A stretch of DNA of 64,000 nucleotides, from the NCBI GenBank assembly GCA_965240325.2, contig OZ251244.1, positions 1,351,379 to 1,415,378 of the forward strand, given 5' to 3'. Position 1 is the first letter of the stretch. Each line of letters begins with the position of its first letter. This DNA comes from Rebecca billardiae RCC1528 (taxonomy: Eukaryota; Haptophyta). Position numbers and translations under genes: made by a program. Under the pieces are notes generated by a model, which had not been told where the DNA came from, did no database searches, and saw only the letters and a program-made list of their open reading frames with translations. This document shows, piece after piece, positions 29,394 through 41,387 of this stretch.

Positions 29394-30789
29394 TGCAACG
29401 ATGAGCAGCGGAGGCGCTGCTGGCGGCAGGCGCGGGGCGAAGCCTGCGCGAGTGGCACCTGAGCCGATCGGCGCACTGCGCCCAGGCAGCAGCCTGAAGC
29501 CGGCACGGCTCACTGTCGGCTGCTGCCGTGCTGCGCTCAATTCGGCGCCGGCTCGGTGTGAATGTGTTATGTGATTCATCGCGGTCGCGGATAGTCGTCA
29601 TTCCGAACCGGTCAGCAGATCGCCGCGCGCCGCCGAGTCGGATCGGGAACTCGGTGGGCAGCCCGACCGCAGAACGCGCGGCCGGCGGAGTATATACTAT
29701 ATGTGGCGGGGTTATTATTGCATGGCACTGTCACAATATAATACACAGTGCCGGAATAATAAAACTGCTCAGGGTGACGTTTTAAGTTGTCCGCACCACT
29801 AGTCGAATCATCGGACAATTCTGAAGCGGTGCGCCTAAATTCGGCGCACCATAGGCGCGTCGAATCGTGGCACAGACCTTGGTAGCAGGCCACACCTGAG
29901 CGCGCTGCGCGCGCCGACGCGCGCTCGGCGCGGGCAAAAAATCATGCGCCGTTGGCATTACGCAGCCCCGCGCAGCGCTGTGCTCGAGCTCGGCGGCGGC
30001 GAAAGCGGGCGGGCGCACACGGCGGTGCCCGTGCGCGCTGCTCCGAGCGCAGCTGCGGCCACCCCGGCGGCATACCGCCGGTCGAGGGCACGAAAACCGA
30101 TTTTTCGGGAAAATGCAGAGCAGCGGCGCCCGAGCGCGCCCGAGCTCGTCGCAGCACAGTCTCCTGGTGGCTGCGCCCCGTGAAGCCACGCCACGCGGGG
30201 CGCTGGCGTGCGCGTGGCCTGCGCCCACCGTGCGCTGCCCGATCATGGCCGTCGACCGCTCCGAGCGCCTCACCACGCGTGCTCGAGCCCACCGATACTG
30301 ACGCCCGAGCACGGTGCCGGCAGCGCTCGCAGGTGGGCGTCGGAGAAAACACGCCGGCCGAACGAGCTTGAAGCGTCCGCCGCGATGCCAACGGCAGCGG
30401 ACGACGTGCGCGCCACCTCGGCGCCAGTCGCCCAGCCCTTGCGCGGCGGTGCGGGCTCGCTCGTTCGCCGCCATCAGCTGCGCGCGCGCAGCCCGATCAC
30501 TGCCCGCTGGTTCTGTTGTCGAGCAGCTGCGGCCTGCCACGAGCACTGCCGGACATTGAGCCACAGCGCGAGCACGCGCCTCGTCTGGCACGCGCGAGCA
30601 CTCAGCATCGTGCGTGGCCACCATGACGCGCCCATCTGCGCCAGCAGCGATGAGCACGCCGCCGTTCAGCTCGCATCGGGCTCGCTCGCGACGCAGCAAC
30701 GCGCGGCCGTAGCGGCAGCAGCGGCGCCGTCGAGCACGCGCAGCAAACAAATATGCAGCGCGGGCGAGTCGACGGTCTGGAAAATGCGC

Positions 30790-31480
30790 GATCACGCCAC
30801 AGCAGGCTGGCAGAGCCCGCCCGAGCTGCAGCATGCCGTAGGTGCTGCCCCAAGCTCTCGACTGCCCGTAAGCGGCGGCATGTGCGGCGGCGCCGGCGGC
30901 GGCCATGCTGCCACGCCGTTGCGCGCCGCGGGGCGCCGTCGGCACCTCTGTGGTGAAGCGCACAGAGCTCGAGCCCACGGGGGCTGGCGACCGTCAAACC
31001 GACACCCCATGACGCGGGGCTGCGTGCGCCAGCTGCGCGCACTCCGTGGGCCCACCTAGCCCGCTCGAGCAGCTCGCCTTGGGTGCGCGCAGCTGCTCGA
31101 GCACACTGGTATGGGACGCCTGCCTGCGGTGCCGCCGAGCACATGCGGCCGACGGTCACTCAGCACGGGCGACTCGACGGCGGCGAGCAGGCGCGACGGC
31201 CTCGCCGCGCCGCGGAAAAGCCTGCCCGGGCTGCAGCACGCCGTAGGAGCAGCCCAGCGCCCTCCTCCGCCCTCCAGCTTCGGCGCGCGCAGCAGGCCCG
31301 GCGGCGGCCATGCTGGCGTGCCCAAGCATGAAGATGGGCGCGGCCGGCCGCGCCGTCGCAAAGCGCGCAGAACTCGAGCTCGGGGGGGCGGACGGCCGCC
31401 AAACTGGCGCGGCAGGACGTGGCACTGCGTGCGCCAGCTGCGCGCACCCGCTGCGCCCGCGTGGCCCGTGCGAGCGCCGC
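30790..31480. repeat. Two diverged direct repeats, spacing about 410 bp
   Basis: Segments 30,790-31,055 and 31,190-31,470 share blocks such as GCTGCAGCATGCCGTAGG (30829; GCTGCAGCACGCCGTAGG at 31230), GGCGGCCATGCTG, and GTGCGCCAGCTGCGCGCAC. They are clearly related but heavily diverged. Confidence 0.6.
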
Positions 31481-31920
31481 GCCTCGAGCACACGCAGCTG
31501 CTCGACACAGCCACGGCAGTGTGGCTTGTGCGCGTGCACGTGATCAGTCTCAGCTCTGAGGCGCGCGCTCAGGAGGGCTGCGGCCGGGCCGAGCGCGATC
31601 TGCGCGGACGGTACAGCCTGGCGGCTCATGCCAGCCAGCCCAAAGCCCGCTCCGCCATCCGCGTCATGGCGCTCCAGCCTCTCGCGTGCTGCGCTGCAGC
31701 CGCGCTCGGCTGAAGACGTCGCCCAGCCCGCCTTGCACGCGGCTGAGCAGTGGCAGCCAGGCGAAGCGTCGTCGCGGGCGAGGCTGCGCTGGGTGATGCG
31801 GCTCGGGTCGGTGGGCAAGTCGCACCCCGCCGTCGGTCGCCTCCACGCCTCAGGCTCGCTCGAGGTCAAAGACAACTGCGCGGCGCGGCGTTTGCGCGGG
31901 CGGGCCGCGGGCGTGGCGGG

Positions 31921-32045
31921 GTGTACGCGTGCAATGTCACAGCCTCCCACACAATTTCAGGAGGGTGAGACGCACCGCCAGCGGCACCCGCACACAATCC
32001 CACCCTGCGCGAGCCACCTGCCGTGTCGACTGAAGCATCAGGCTC
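31921..32045 (-). repeat. 125-bp dispersed repeat, copy 1
   Basis: The reverse complement equals 58775-58899 at 119 of 125 positions with no gap. In both copies a stretch ending CGCCGCGCCGCGCAG follows about 45 bp later and looks like an intron acceptor. Flanks are much less similar. Confidence 0.8.
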
Positions 32046-33879
32046 GGGCGCAACCGCGGGCGGCGCATGCAAGAAGCTCGCGAAACGCACCGCGCGCGCC
32101 GTGAGGGCGAAAGGAGAGCACCCGTCAGGGCGGCGAGGAACTTGCCCAGCGCCACGCGGAAGACGACCCCAGCCCGCGTCGACGCATAGTCGGGCCCGCG
32201 AGCAGCCTCGTCGGTCTTCGCCGAGTAGATCGCGCCGCGAGCCGAGGCACCGCTCGTTTGAGGCTCCGTCCGCCGCGAAGTCGCGGCTTCCACCCGAGTT
32301 CCACTGTCCGGCCGAGACCGGATTCGCTGACTCGAGCTGCGGACCGTCCGAAGCGTCACGGAAAATTCCAATCCTGCACTGTGTATACATATATATATAT
32401 ATAACTGATCAGATTGACGACGATCATCGGCTGTCCGTAAGATCGATGACGGTGCTGGGAGCGCAATATGCGCCGCCGCCGGTATCAACAGCACTCCTGC
32501 CTGCCATTCGGCGGCCCGAGCCAGGGCCGGGCCGAGCTCAAGTCCGGCTGCCATCTAGTGGCCACCCCAGTCTGTTCTTGCGGTCATTGCGCGGTGCCAC
32601 GCCAGGGGCTTATAGTCGAGCCTGCTCTGATGTGCGCGGCGCACAACGACCCCGAACTGAATAGGTGGGTCCCTGGCGATTTTCCAGCGGTCTTTTAAAC
32701 ATTTACCGGGTTTTCTGGCCGGATTTCTTTTCGCGCGGGGCGCGGCTCGGGAAAATCGCCGGGCCGCCGGCCGAGGTCCGATCTGAACGCTCCCGACGAT
32801 GTCGGAGCGCCTCTCCAGCGCGACCGAGCCGCCGTGTGTCGGGTAGACCACAGCCAACACCTATCGCGCGCTCCAGCGCTTTGCGCGTGCTCACGGATGG
32901 GATCCGTGGTCACACATCCCCCGCCTGGCACGTGCCCGCATGTTTGACTCTCGCCCGGCTAGACGCGTACAGACAACTTGAATCGATCGGCGGGTGTTCG
33001 ACCCGTGCCTTCGAGCAGGGTCAGTTTTTGCCACATGCGGGTCAGGCGACGGGAGGCATGGGCCAGTGTCGTGCACGGGCATGCTCTTGACGCTCCCGCC
33101 ATCTTGAGCAGCTCAACGCACCGTGAAGGTGACATTTGGGCTGTGCGCAAGCTGCTCGTGAGAACGCACGACAGCCAGCCCCGGGCTCTCGGGGAGCCAT
33201 GTGAGCGATTGGCGACTTCCGAGAGGGCGTGTTTGGTGGGGGTTGGTACCAATCATCGACCAGCAGGCCTAGGATGGGTGCACTGAGGACTTGGGATGCT
33301 GAGAAGCCGCCGCGATGTGCGGCGAGCACGCCGACTTGCCATCCGTGTGCAAGATCCAGCGCCAGGAAGATCAGCAGGGCCTTTGACAGCGGCAGCAGGC
33401 GCTCAGCGATCCTTCCCTATGCCGAGTGTGGGCATAGTATGCGGTGCTCGAGGGTGGTCGCAGGATATGGGTCCATTCTTGACAGAACGCGGTCGCGTTG
33501 ACAGGCGCGGGTGCCACCCCACGCTGTTGCTCCTGCCATTGGGTGGTCCCACTCGTTCCGCTTGTGGTCTGCGAAGACTCGTACTCAGCAACTCTACGGC
33601 TAGGCGTAGTAGACCCCTCAGACGCATGTCTGATGATTGCCCGGCACGTTCTCGTCGTCACGTTGGGTGTACTTGAGCGAGCGGAAGCCGCAACGTGATG
33701 GCTAGGCCAGCAGCTCAACCATCTGACGTCTCGCCGGCCAACTGGCTGAGTGCTCTCAGCCTAGCAGCAGCGTCGGTGAACCTATCGTATTGCTGCCTGG
33801 CGAGAAGATGGTAGGAGGCATCGTCGGCGGCATGGGCTGCAGCTGCGGTAGTCATGGACTGGTGGCGGCCTCACGCGGG

Positions 33880-34470
33880 TGGGCATACGACGACCGGTGA
33901 CACGCGGAGTACGAGCACGGAAGCCGCCGAACGCGGCAAGCTCCGGCGGTGGCGTTGGCTGATAGTCCAGCCTCGACGGCGGAGGGCTCCCGTGTGACGA
34001 CGGTGGCATGCTCGGTGGCGGGCGATGGTGTGTGCCTCGGCACGCAGCCCGCCACAAACACTGCCACTCGCGCGCAGGCAGTCCGGTTGCGGCCCGGGTT
34101 GCCTGTGTCCGCGTCGCTGGCGGCGCCTATTCGATGACCCAACAAACGTACCCACATATATCGGAACGAATTTGAATACATAGTGAACCGCATCCACGGT
34201 CAATATAAAGTGGGTAACACTCATACTATATACGGGTAAGTGGCTATATATGAAGTGGGTAATATGCTCTATCTAGGGGGTCCATGACAGCAGCCCACTG
34301 ATTTGTGATTTTCGACAACTATGCGATTTAGGTGTCTGACGAGCGAGGCGCTTGCGAAGGCACCCACAAATATGTCCCGGAACCCAGCCCAGCCGTCAGA
34401 AGCACGCAATACCAGGTCGTTCCCCCTGCACTGGGAATCCGCGGTTTCGCACTATTCAGAGCACGAGGCC
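33880..34470 (+). repeat. Left arm of large inverted repeat
   Basis: Matches the reverse complement of about 36305-37015 in several blocks: GCATACGACGA/GGTACGACGA, GGCACGCAGCCCGCC, GCGCCTATTCGATGACCC, and a perfect 37-bp block (34411-34447 against 36305-36341). Confidence 0.7.
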
Positions 34471-34794
34471 GCGGCATAGCAACGCAGATTTATTCTTCCG
34501 CTTGCTCTATCAGACCACTTGAACGATCTAATCGAGGTTTCCAATTGAAAATGACGAAAGTACATCCATCCATTAGAGAACCCAAATCCCGAGCGCGGCA
34601 AAGCCGTGGAACGCAGTAATCAGCCTCGTCAGCGATAGTCCGCTCACGAAATCGAGGCGCTGGAAATGAGTTCTTCGCGTGCAACCGCGGAGGCGGGAGC
34701 CCTCCCGCGGGTGCGGAGCACCGATTCTGACCCGCCCCCTGCGCCTGCGGCCGGGCGGCGAGTGCGATGCAGCTGGCCCGGCGCTGGGGGGCGC

Positions 34795-35525
34795 GGATGT
34801 GCTTGCGGAGCCGGCGTGCGTGGACGGGCTGTTGCGGGAGAGTATCTGCCGCCCTCCTGCGCCGCGCGACTTGCGCCACGCCTCTTTCGCCTCGGCTCAG
34901 GGCAGCGCGCACGCGCGCGCCGCCTCCGGGGCCAGCCTTCGGCCTGCGCCGCAGCCGACCGCGCGCGCGCCGTGCGCGGCGTGGTCGGGAAGGAACGGGC
35001 GCGGCTGCCGGGCGAGATGGCGATATCATGTGCGCACGCCATGCCGCCCCGCCACGCCTTGCCGAGCGTGTCGCTGGTCCATTTGCACGCCTCTTCGAGT
35101 TGTCACAAATGGTGTGCACGCGGCCAATCGCGGTCGTGACCGCTGGGGGCCGCGCCCGGGCCAGGGCGCTGCGGGCGCGGATGTGCTTGCGGAGCCGGCG
35201 TGCGTGGACGGGCTGTTGTGGGAGAGTATCTGCCGCCCTCCTGCACCGCGCGACTTGCGCCACGCCTCTTTCGCCTCGGCTCAGGGCAGCGCGCACGCGG
35301 CGCGTCGCCTCAAGGCCAGCCTTGCCTGCGCCGCAGCCGACCGCGTGCGCGCCGTGCGCGGCGTGGTCGGGAAGGAACGGGCACGGCTGCCGGGCGAGAT
35401 GGCGATATCATGTGCGCACGCCATGCCGCCCCGCCACGCCTTGCCGAGCGTGTCGCTGGTCCGTTTGCACGCCTCTTCGAGTTGTCACACTATGAATGGT
35501 GTGCCACGGCCTCGCGGTCGTGACC
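34795..35525 (+). repeat. Tandem direct duplication, unit about 384 bp
   Basis: Copy 1 34795-35140 and copy 2 35179-35525 are nearly identical over most of their length (start GGATGTGCTTGCGGAGCCGG, end GCCTCTTCGAGTTGTCACA). The copies differ by point changes and one short insertion. Confidence 0.85.
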
Positions 35526-35764
35526 CTTGCCGGGACGATCATTGAGACACAGAACAGTGCCAAGCGGGCACGCGGGATACTCTTACATGAATGTTCATCA
35601 CCACGTGGTCGTGTAGAAGTGCTGGGTGCGACGCTTTCCTCGCGCGGATGCACTTTCATCATCTTCTTCGAGCTCCGAGGTCTGGCTTCAGGCACGACAA
35701 GAAATCAGCACTCGTCAACAGCTGTGCGGATCCGTTATCGTGCCCTTTCGCGGCGCCGCGGGGC

Positions 35765-36030
35765 GGCATGGCGTGCGCACATGATGTCGTCATCTCGCCC
35801 GGCAGCACCCCCCGTTCCTTCCCGACCACGCCGCGCACGGCGCGCGCGCGGTTGCGGCTGCGGCGCGGGCACGGTGCGGCCCTGGCCTCCGAGGCGGCGC
35901 GCGCGTGCGCGCTGCCCTGAGCCGCGGCGAAAAGAGGCGTGGCGCGAGACGCGCGGCGCAGGAGGGCGCCATATACTCTCCCGCAACAGCCTGTCCACGC
36001 AAGCCGGCTCCGCGAGCACATCCGCGCCCG
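35765..36030 (-). repeat. Inverted third copy of the 384-bp unit
   Basis: Reads GGCATGGCGTGCGCACATGA near 35764 and GCCGGCTCCGCGAGCACATC near 36004, the reverse complement of the 34795/35179 units but more diverged. Confidence 0.7.
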
Positions 36031-36304
36031 CAGCGCCGTGCCCCGGGCGCGCCGGCCGCCAACGGCGCTCGGCCGCCTTCGCCTGCCCGCCCTGCCGCCG
36101 AGGGCAAAGGTCAAGATTTGGTCGGCCCTCGCCTGCCGAGCCGCCACCGGCCGGGGGCTCCCTGCACCATCTATCTCATTGCGGCTCAATTTTGGGATTG
36201 CGAGACCAGCTCATCGATTGACGCACATCCGCACCCGCGAGACCTGAAAATCTTATTCGCGGGTAGCGACGGGTGCGTCCTGCGGCTGTTTTTCTCGTAT
36301 GTCC

Positions 36305-37015
36305 AAACCGCGGATTCCCAGTGCAGGGGGAACGACCTGGTAAACCGACTCCGCGTGCCGTCACGCGGTCGTGCGCGCGCGCCAGCTGCGCCACTGTGTC
36401 ACATACAGATTCAGCCAAACGTCAACGACTTGTTATGGCGGCTAAATGACGGTATATCGTCGAACATACTTATTCATAACCGTTGCAACCCGCCCAAATA
36501 AAATTACGGTGGAATTGCTGATTTTTAGAAGGCACGATGAGTGCGCGTAGAGGGCGAGGAAAAACTACTCCAAGATCGAGCATGTTACCCATTTAATTAG
36601 AGACATGTACCCGTATATATGCGCATATCTACCCGTTTATTATATAACGCGGGTGCGGTTTAAATATATATTCAGGGTGCTGTCAATATGGGGGTACCTT
36701 GTTCACTATTCGTGCCGGGTCATCCGAATAGGCCGCGCCGCCGCGCGGAGACCGCGGGCTCATGCCACTCGAACCGTGCCGCAGCAGGCCCGGACGGACC
36801 TGATGCGGGCGGCGGGCTGCGTGCCGAAGCACACTACCAAGCCCACCTCTGAGCATGCCACCATCCCCATAGTCGTGAGAGAGTCCTCCGCCATCGAGGC
36901 TTGCGTGCGCAGACTAGCAGTCGCCGCCGCCGAGCTTGCCGCGGTCCGTTCGGCGACTTCCGTGCCCGTGCTCTGTGTCACCGGCGTCGTCGCCGTTCGT
37001 CGTACCCTAGCCCAC
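36305..37015 (-). repeat. Right arm of large inverted repeat
   Basis: Partner of 33880-34470. It is longer because a segment (36355-36485) related to 38693-38835 interrupts it. The frameshifted ORF 37025-38352 begins directly outside this arm. Confidence 0.7.
36355..36485 (+). repeat. Repeat related to 38693-38835 (inverted)
   Basis: Reverse complement shares CGGTTATGAATAAGTA, ATCTGTATGTGACA and GACGGCACGCGGAGT with the 38.7-kb segment, at moderate divergence. Confidence 0.6.
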
Positions 37016-37024
37016 GCGAGGGCG

Positions 37025-38352
37025 TCACCGGTCCACCAGTACTGCGGCGGACTGCGCGCGCTTCGCCGCGCGCTCGCCCTCGAGCTCCGGTGCTCTCCTC
37101 TCGCGCTCGAACTCGGCGCAGTCGGCAGCCATGGCAGCCCGCTCGGCCGCAGCTCGATCTGTGCCCCCGCGCGCTCTGCGCTCGGTTGCGTTGGCGCGCA
37201 AGCTGGCGCGCGCAGCGTCGGCGACGGCGCGCGCGATCGCCTTGCGCGACGAGTTCAGCTCCACCTGCTGCTCCGTCAGGCGCACCTGCTGCTCCAAGAT
37301 GATCGCGTGCTCAGCAGGAGTCACGCGCTGCTCGTGCAGCTGCACCTGCACGCGGCCTGCTGCGGACGCGCGCGGCGCGCTGGCGTCGGGGGGCGAGTAG
37401 AGGTCGCGGAAGGGGCAGCTGTCGTCGCCGGCGCCCAGCGACGTGTCGTCGACATCCAGCTCCGCCTTCCTCTCCGCCGCCGACGCGCCCTGCTTCCGGC
37501 TCAGGATGCGCTCCATGTCCTCGTGCTTGCCCTTCCACCACCTGTGCACGGTCATCAGCCAGATGCCGATCACCTCCAGCAGCGGCGAGTCGTGGCGCAA
37601 CGAGATGCCGAGCGCATCCACGCAGACGAGCGTGAGCGCCTTGGGCTTCTTCGTCCGACCGTCGCGCGCGGTCTGGGCGCACGCAGGGGTGAACACTCTG
37701 ACCAACGGCTTGTGCTTCTTCAAGTTCTCAAGCATGAGCTCCACGAGACCACGAGCGTGCGGAGGAGGTCGAGGAGCATGAAGTCGAGCACCGATGCGTA
37801 CCGCGGGCGAGTGCCGGCCACGCGCCAGCTGGTCGAAGGCTGTAGCACGTGGATGGCGCGCGCCGCCACCGCCGTCTCCTCGAGCTGCTGCGCGCTGACG
37901 TTGACGTCAGGCCGTAGCTCGGGCCTGCACGGTTGCTCACAGTCGAGGCCGTCCGCGGAGGAGGCGAGCCCCTCGGCGGTGCCGGCAGGGACCTCGGGCG
38001 GGTCGCACACACCCATGGGCACGCGTGCATCATCATCTGCCGCGCCCTGGACCTCGTCATGCCCGGCACAGCGGTCCGCAAGTTGGTCGGCGGCAGCTGG
38101 CCCTTGCGGCAGAGGCGTCGCGGGCACGTCCGAGGGCGAGATGGCAGCGACGGGTGGGGAAGGAGACAGTGTCCAGTCGTTGTCGATGCCCATCCCACCA
38201 TATTGCGCATGTTCGTCTCCGTATTGCTCTCCTGCACGTGCTCCCAGGACGCGCTCCTTGGTCGCGAGCAGCACACGTCGAGCACGCAGATTCAAATGAT
38301 GAAGCACGAGCGTCGTTTGGCCAGCGACTCCCAGCGAGAGCCCGGTCCACAC
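37025..38352 (-). pseudogene. Hypothetical ORF split by a frameshift
   Basis: Two minus-strand frames overlap at 37720-37744. The upstream frame (38352-37720) gives about 210 residues ending ...VLDFMLLDLLRTLVVSW, then runs to a stop. The downstream frame (37744-37025) continues naturally as VELMLENLKKHKPLVRVFTP and gives 239 residues with a helical, Ala/Arg/Glu-rich C-terminal half likely to be a coiled coil. Together they read as one protein of about 440 residues broken by one base. I do not recognise the family; GIWLMTVHRWWKGKHEDMER is its most distinctive stretch. Its 3' end abuts the right arm of the inverted repeat, so it may be the cargo of an element. A sequencing error is the alternative to a true pseudogene. 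Confidence 0.45.
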
Positions 38353-38692
38353 GAACCGTGGCTACGTGTCCGTGTCCACCGAGTCGCTCGGCGAGGCGCC
38401 TGCGCCGATGTGGGCGCGCCCAATGGCGAGCGGACGGCCGTCGACGAGGGCCATCAGCCTTGCCGACCCCGTTCAGAGCTCCGCTCCCGCGCCGGGCCGA
38501 GCCGAGCGCGGATTTGGAATCTGCCGATCGCGAAAACACGCCGAACAAGTTCTGAAAAGGAAAAGAAAAGAAATCAAAACTCGATTTAATCAGATGGACC
38601 CCCTACTCTATCTTGCTGTAGTTTGTTGGAGGTATCAGCGCACAGCATAGAGCCCCACTCTTTGCTTCATAAAATGGTTCGGTCGGGTGTCA

Positions 38693-38835
38693 ACGGTTGT
38701 CAATAAGTAATTTCGATCGCATGTCGCCATCTAGCCACCATAACCATGAAGTAACGCTTCGCAAAATCTCTATGTGACAAGCTACTGGCGCGGCGCGCGC
38801 GCGCTCGGCCGCGCGACGGCACGCGGAGTAGGTTT
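38693..38835 (-). repeat. Repeat related to 36355-36485
   Basis: Inverted, moderately diverged copy. Both copies keep a translatable block like CHIEILRSVTSW / CHIQIQPNVND, but it is too short to call a gene. Confidence 0.55.
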
Positions 38836-39356
38836 TGAGGTCGAAACTTTTGCTCCGCCCCGATGGGACGCATTTATAGCGTCGATTCTGGGTGAGAGAC
38901 AAAAGCTAGGACGTCATTCTGAGTGCGCCAGAATATCGCCCCAGTTGGGAGGGACCCACCTATTAAACTGAAGTTACTCCGGCATGTGATGCTCTGCCTG
39001 GGCCTTAGGCAAATAAAAAATTATTAGGCGCAAGGCCGGTTGGCGGCGCCGGCGGCTGACTGCAGGACGGCCGCCAATAGTCGGGAGAACTGGCGGCGGC
39101 GGTCTTTTCACGACATATATATCAGGCTCCGAGCGAACCGGCGACGCAGCCCAGTGCCTCTCGCTCACTCGCAGCCGGAACGCGGCCGGGAAGTGCCCAC
39201 TGGCATGCCGATGGCTGCAGCTGTACCGGTTAGTTCTGCCTGAACCGTGGGCCCTGCCATCTTCCGGTGACTGCCCGCCGCTCATGCGCACGATGGTGCT
39301 TCGGGCCGCCTTGCTCTCGTGCAGGCTTGGCGGCTCTCTAGCTGCGCCTTCCAAGC

Positions 39357-39571
<215 letters not shown>

Positions 39572-39688
39572 CGGTCGGCGCCGACCGCGACCGCAGCTGC
39601 GCGCGCCGATATTAAGCAGCTGCTCCGGGCCCGTGGCCGTTGCCGTTGCGGACGGACAGCGACGCAGATGGCCTGTGCGCGCGCGCCC

Positions 39689-41150
39689 TCAGCCAGAGCC
39701 GCCGCCCCTACTGCCCGTGGCGGCTGCGCCCGAGGCCGCTCGTGCCCAGCGCAGCAGCAGCTCGCCGAGCCGCCTCCGCCTGGTGCTGTTGCTGATCACG
39801 CTGGTGACGCCGCGCGTGTTGGCGTGCGCCTTCTGCCCGAACAGCCCCGCCTCGGAGGGCCGGCCCTTCGCCTTGTCGATCGGGCGGTGCGGCAGCACGT
39901 ACACGTGCCTGCGGAAGCCGAGCATGTCGACCGCGTAGAAGAAGGACACCTGCTCGCGCATCGAGAAGTGCGCCACCTCGTTGAACCAGACGCACTCGAA
40001 CGCGCGGAGCAGCATGGGCGGCGAGGGCAGCGGCAGGCCGCTGTGCGGCCGCCCGCGCTCGTTCCGCTGCTGCGCGAGCACCACTGCGTCGATCATGCCC
40101 GGCTGGTTGTTGTAGTGCCCCTCGGCCGCGTACGCCGCGCGCGCGCGGTCAATGTCCTTCAGGTCCTCGTGCCAGCGCGGCCGCTTCTGGAAGCGCACGC
40201 GCACCTGGCCGCGGAGGGCCGCGGGCAGAGGGGTTGGGTTGGGCACGGGTGGGGGTGGGCAGCGCACACGCGCGCGCACGGGGTGGGCGAGCGCGCGCGT
40301 CCGCCCCAGGCCGCCCTCACCCCGCGCCCACACAGCCCCCAGGCCGCCCTCTCCCTCCCCCTCGCACCTTGTTGTACTCGGCCTCGAGCTCCGGGTAGAG
40401 GCTCCACGGGTGCTGCAGCACCACCGAGGGCAGCTTCGTCAGCCGCGTCAGCTGGGCGAGCGTGGCGGAGATCGTGGCGTTGAGCTTGGCCTTGCCGTCC
40501 GCGTACAGCACGCGGCTCGCGTTCGGGAACAGCGCGAGCATCGTCGCCTTGAACGAGTGCGCGACGCGCGCGGGTCCGGGGAAGATGGGCGCGGCCGGCA
40601 GCGCGAACCGAAACCAGCTGCCGGGCGGCGCGTCGAGGGCGCGGCGGCCGTCGGCGGGCGGCACGTTGACGGGCTCGAGGAGCGCGATCGCGCACACGCC
40701 CCGCGCCCCCTCGCCCGCCTCCGGCAGCAGCGGCGACAGGTTGTCCGAGCCCGCCGTCACGACCGTGAAGAGCACCGTCTCGCAGCCGGACGTGGCGCGG
40801 TGCAGGGCGGCGAGCCACGCCTGCGCGGCCGCGGACTCGAAGCCGCAGAAGGCGCGCGGCGCGCCCGGCGGCGCGCTCGCGGCGGGCGTGGGCGAGAGCA
40901 GCGCCGCGCACGCGCGGCCGCGCCACGTGTGCGCGGGGTACGCCTGCAGCACGCACAGCTGCGCGAGCGCGAGCGTCTCGTTGCGGCGCTGCGGCGAGAG
41001 GCAGCCGTGGAAGGTGCGCTCGCAGCCGGCGGGCGCGCGCGAGAAGTCGCCAGGCCGCGCGGGGCGCGCGCCGAGCGCGAGGCCGAGGCAGCACCAGCAG
41101 TGGCACACGCGGCCGAGGCGCCGCATCGGCGCCGTGCTCGTCGTCGCCAT
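39689..41150 (-). CDS. TOD1/MUCI70-type (DUF616) glycosyltransferase-like protein, two exons
   Basis: Exons 41150-40368 and 40204-39689, joined in phase 0 across a GTGCGA...CAG intron; 432 residues. N-terminal [19 protein letters not shown] is a Cys-rich hydrophobic leader or signal anchor. The DUF616 core is visible as [55 protein letters not shown], and [27 protein letters not shown] near the end. That matches the family's W-F-N-E-V...R-D-Q-L-S-F signature. The plant relatives are Golgi proteins (TOD1, MUCI70) with proposed roles in glycan or sphingolipid metabolism; the donor and acceptor here are unknown. The C-terminal 30 residues are Arg/Gly-rich. Confidence 0.8.
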
Positions 41151-41387
41151 ACCCGTCGTCGTCGCGAAATCGAGATCTGAATCCGCTTCGTCGGTCTGTC
41201 ATCAATTACGACGACTACATTTAAATTCCCCTTTATAACGGGCTCCGGGTGATCAGACTGGCGGCCGAAGCCTCCAGCCCTACCCTGGCCAGCCCCCGTG
41301 CAGCAGCAATTGCCGCCACTATTACGTACGATCAATTAATACTGCTCATCGGCATCAATCGAAATCGTAAGTAGCATCGTCGTCCTA

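Noticed and set aside
32940-33020. Possible tRNA (GTGTTCGACCCG)
   Set aside because: The stem around TTCGA does not pair as a T-arm and the rest of a cloverleaf is absent.
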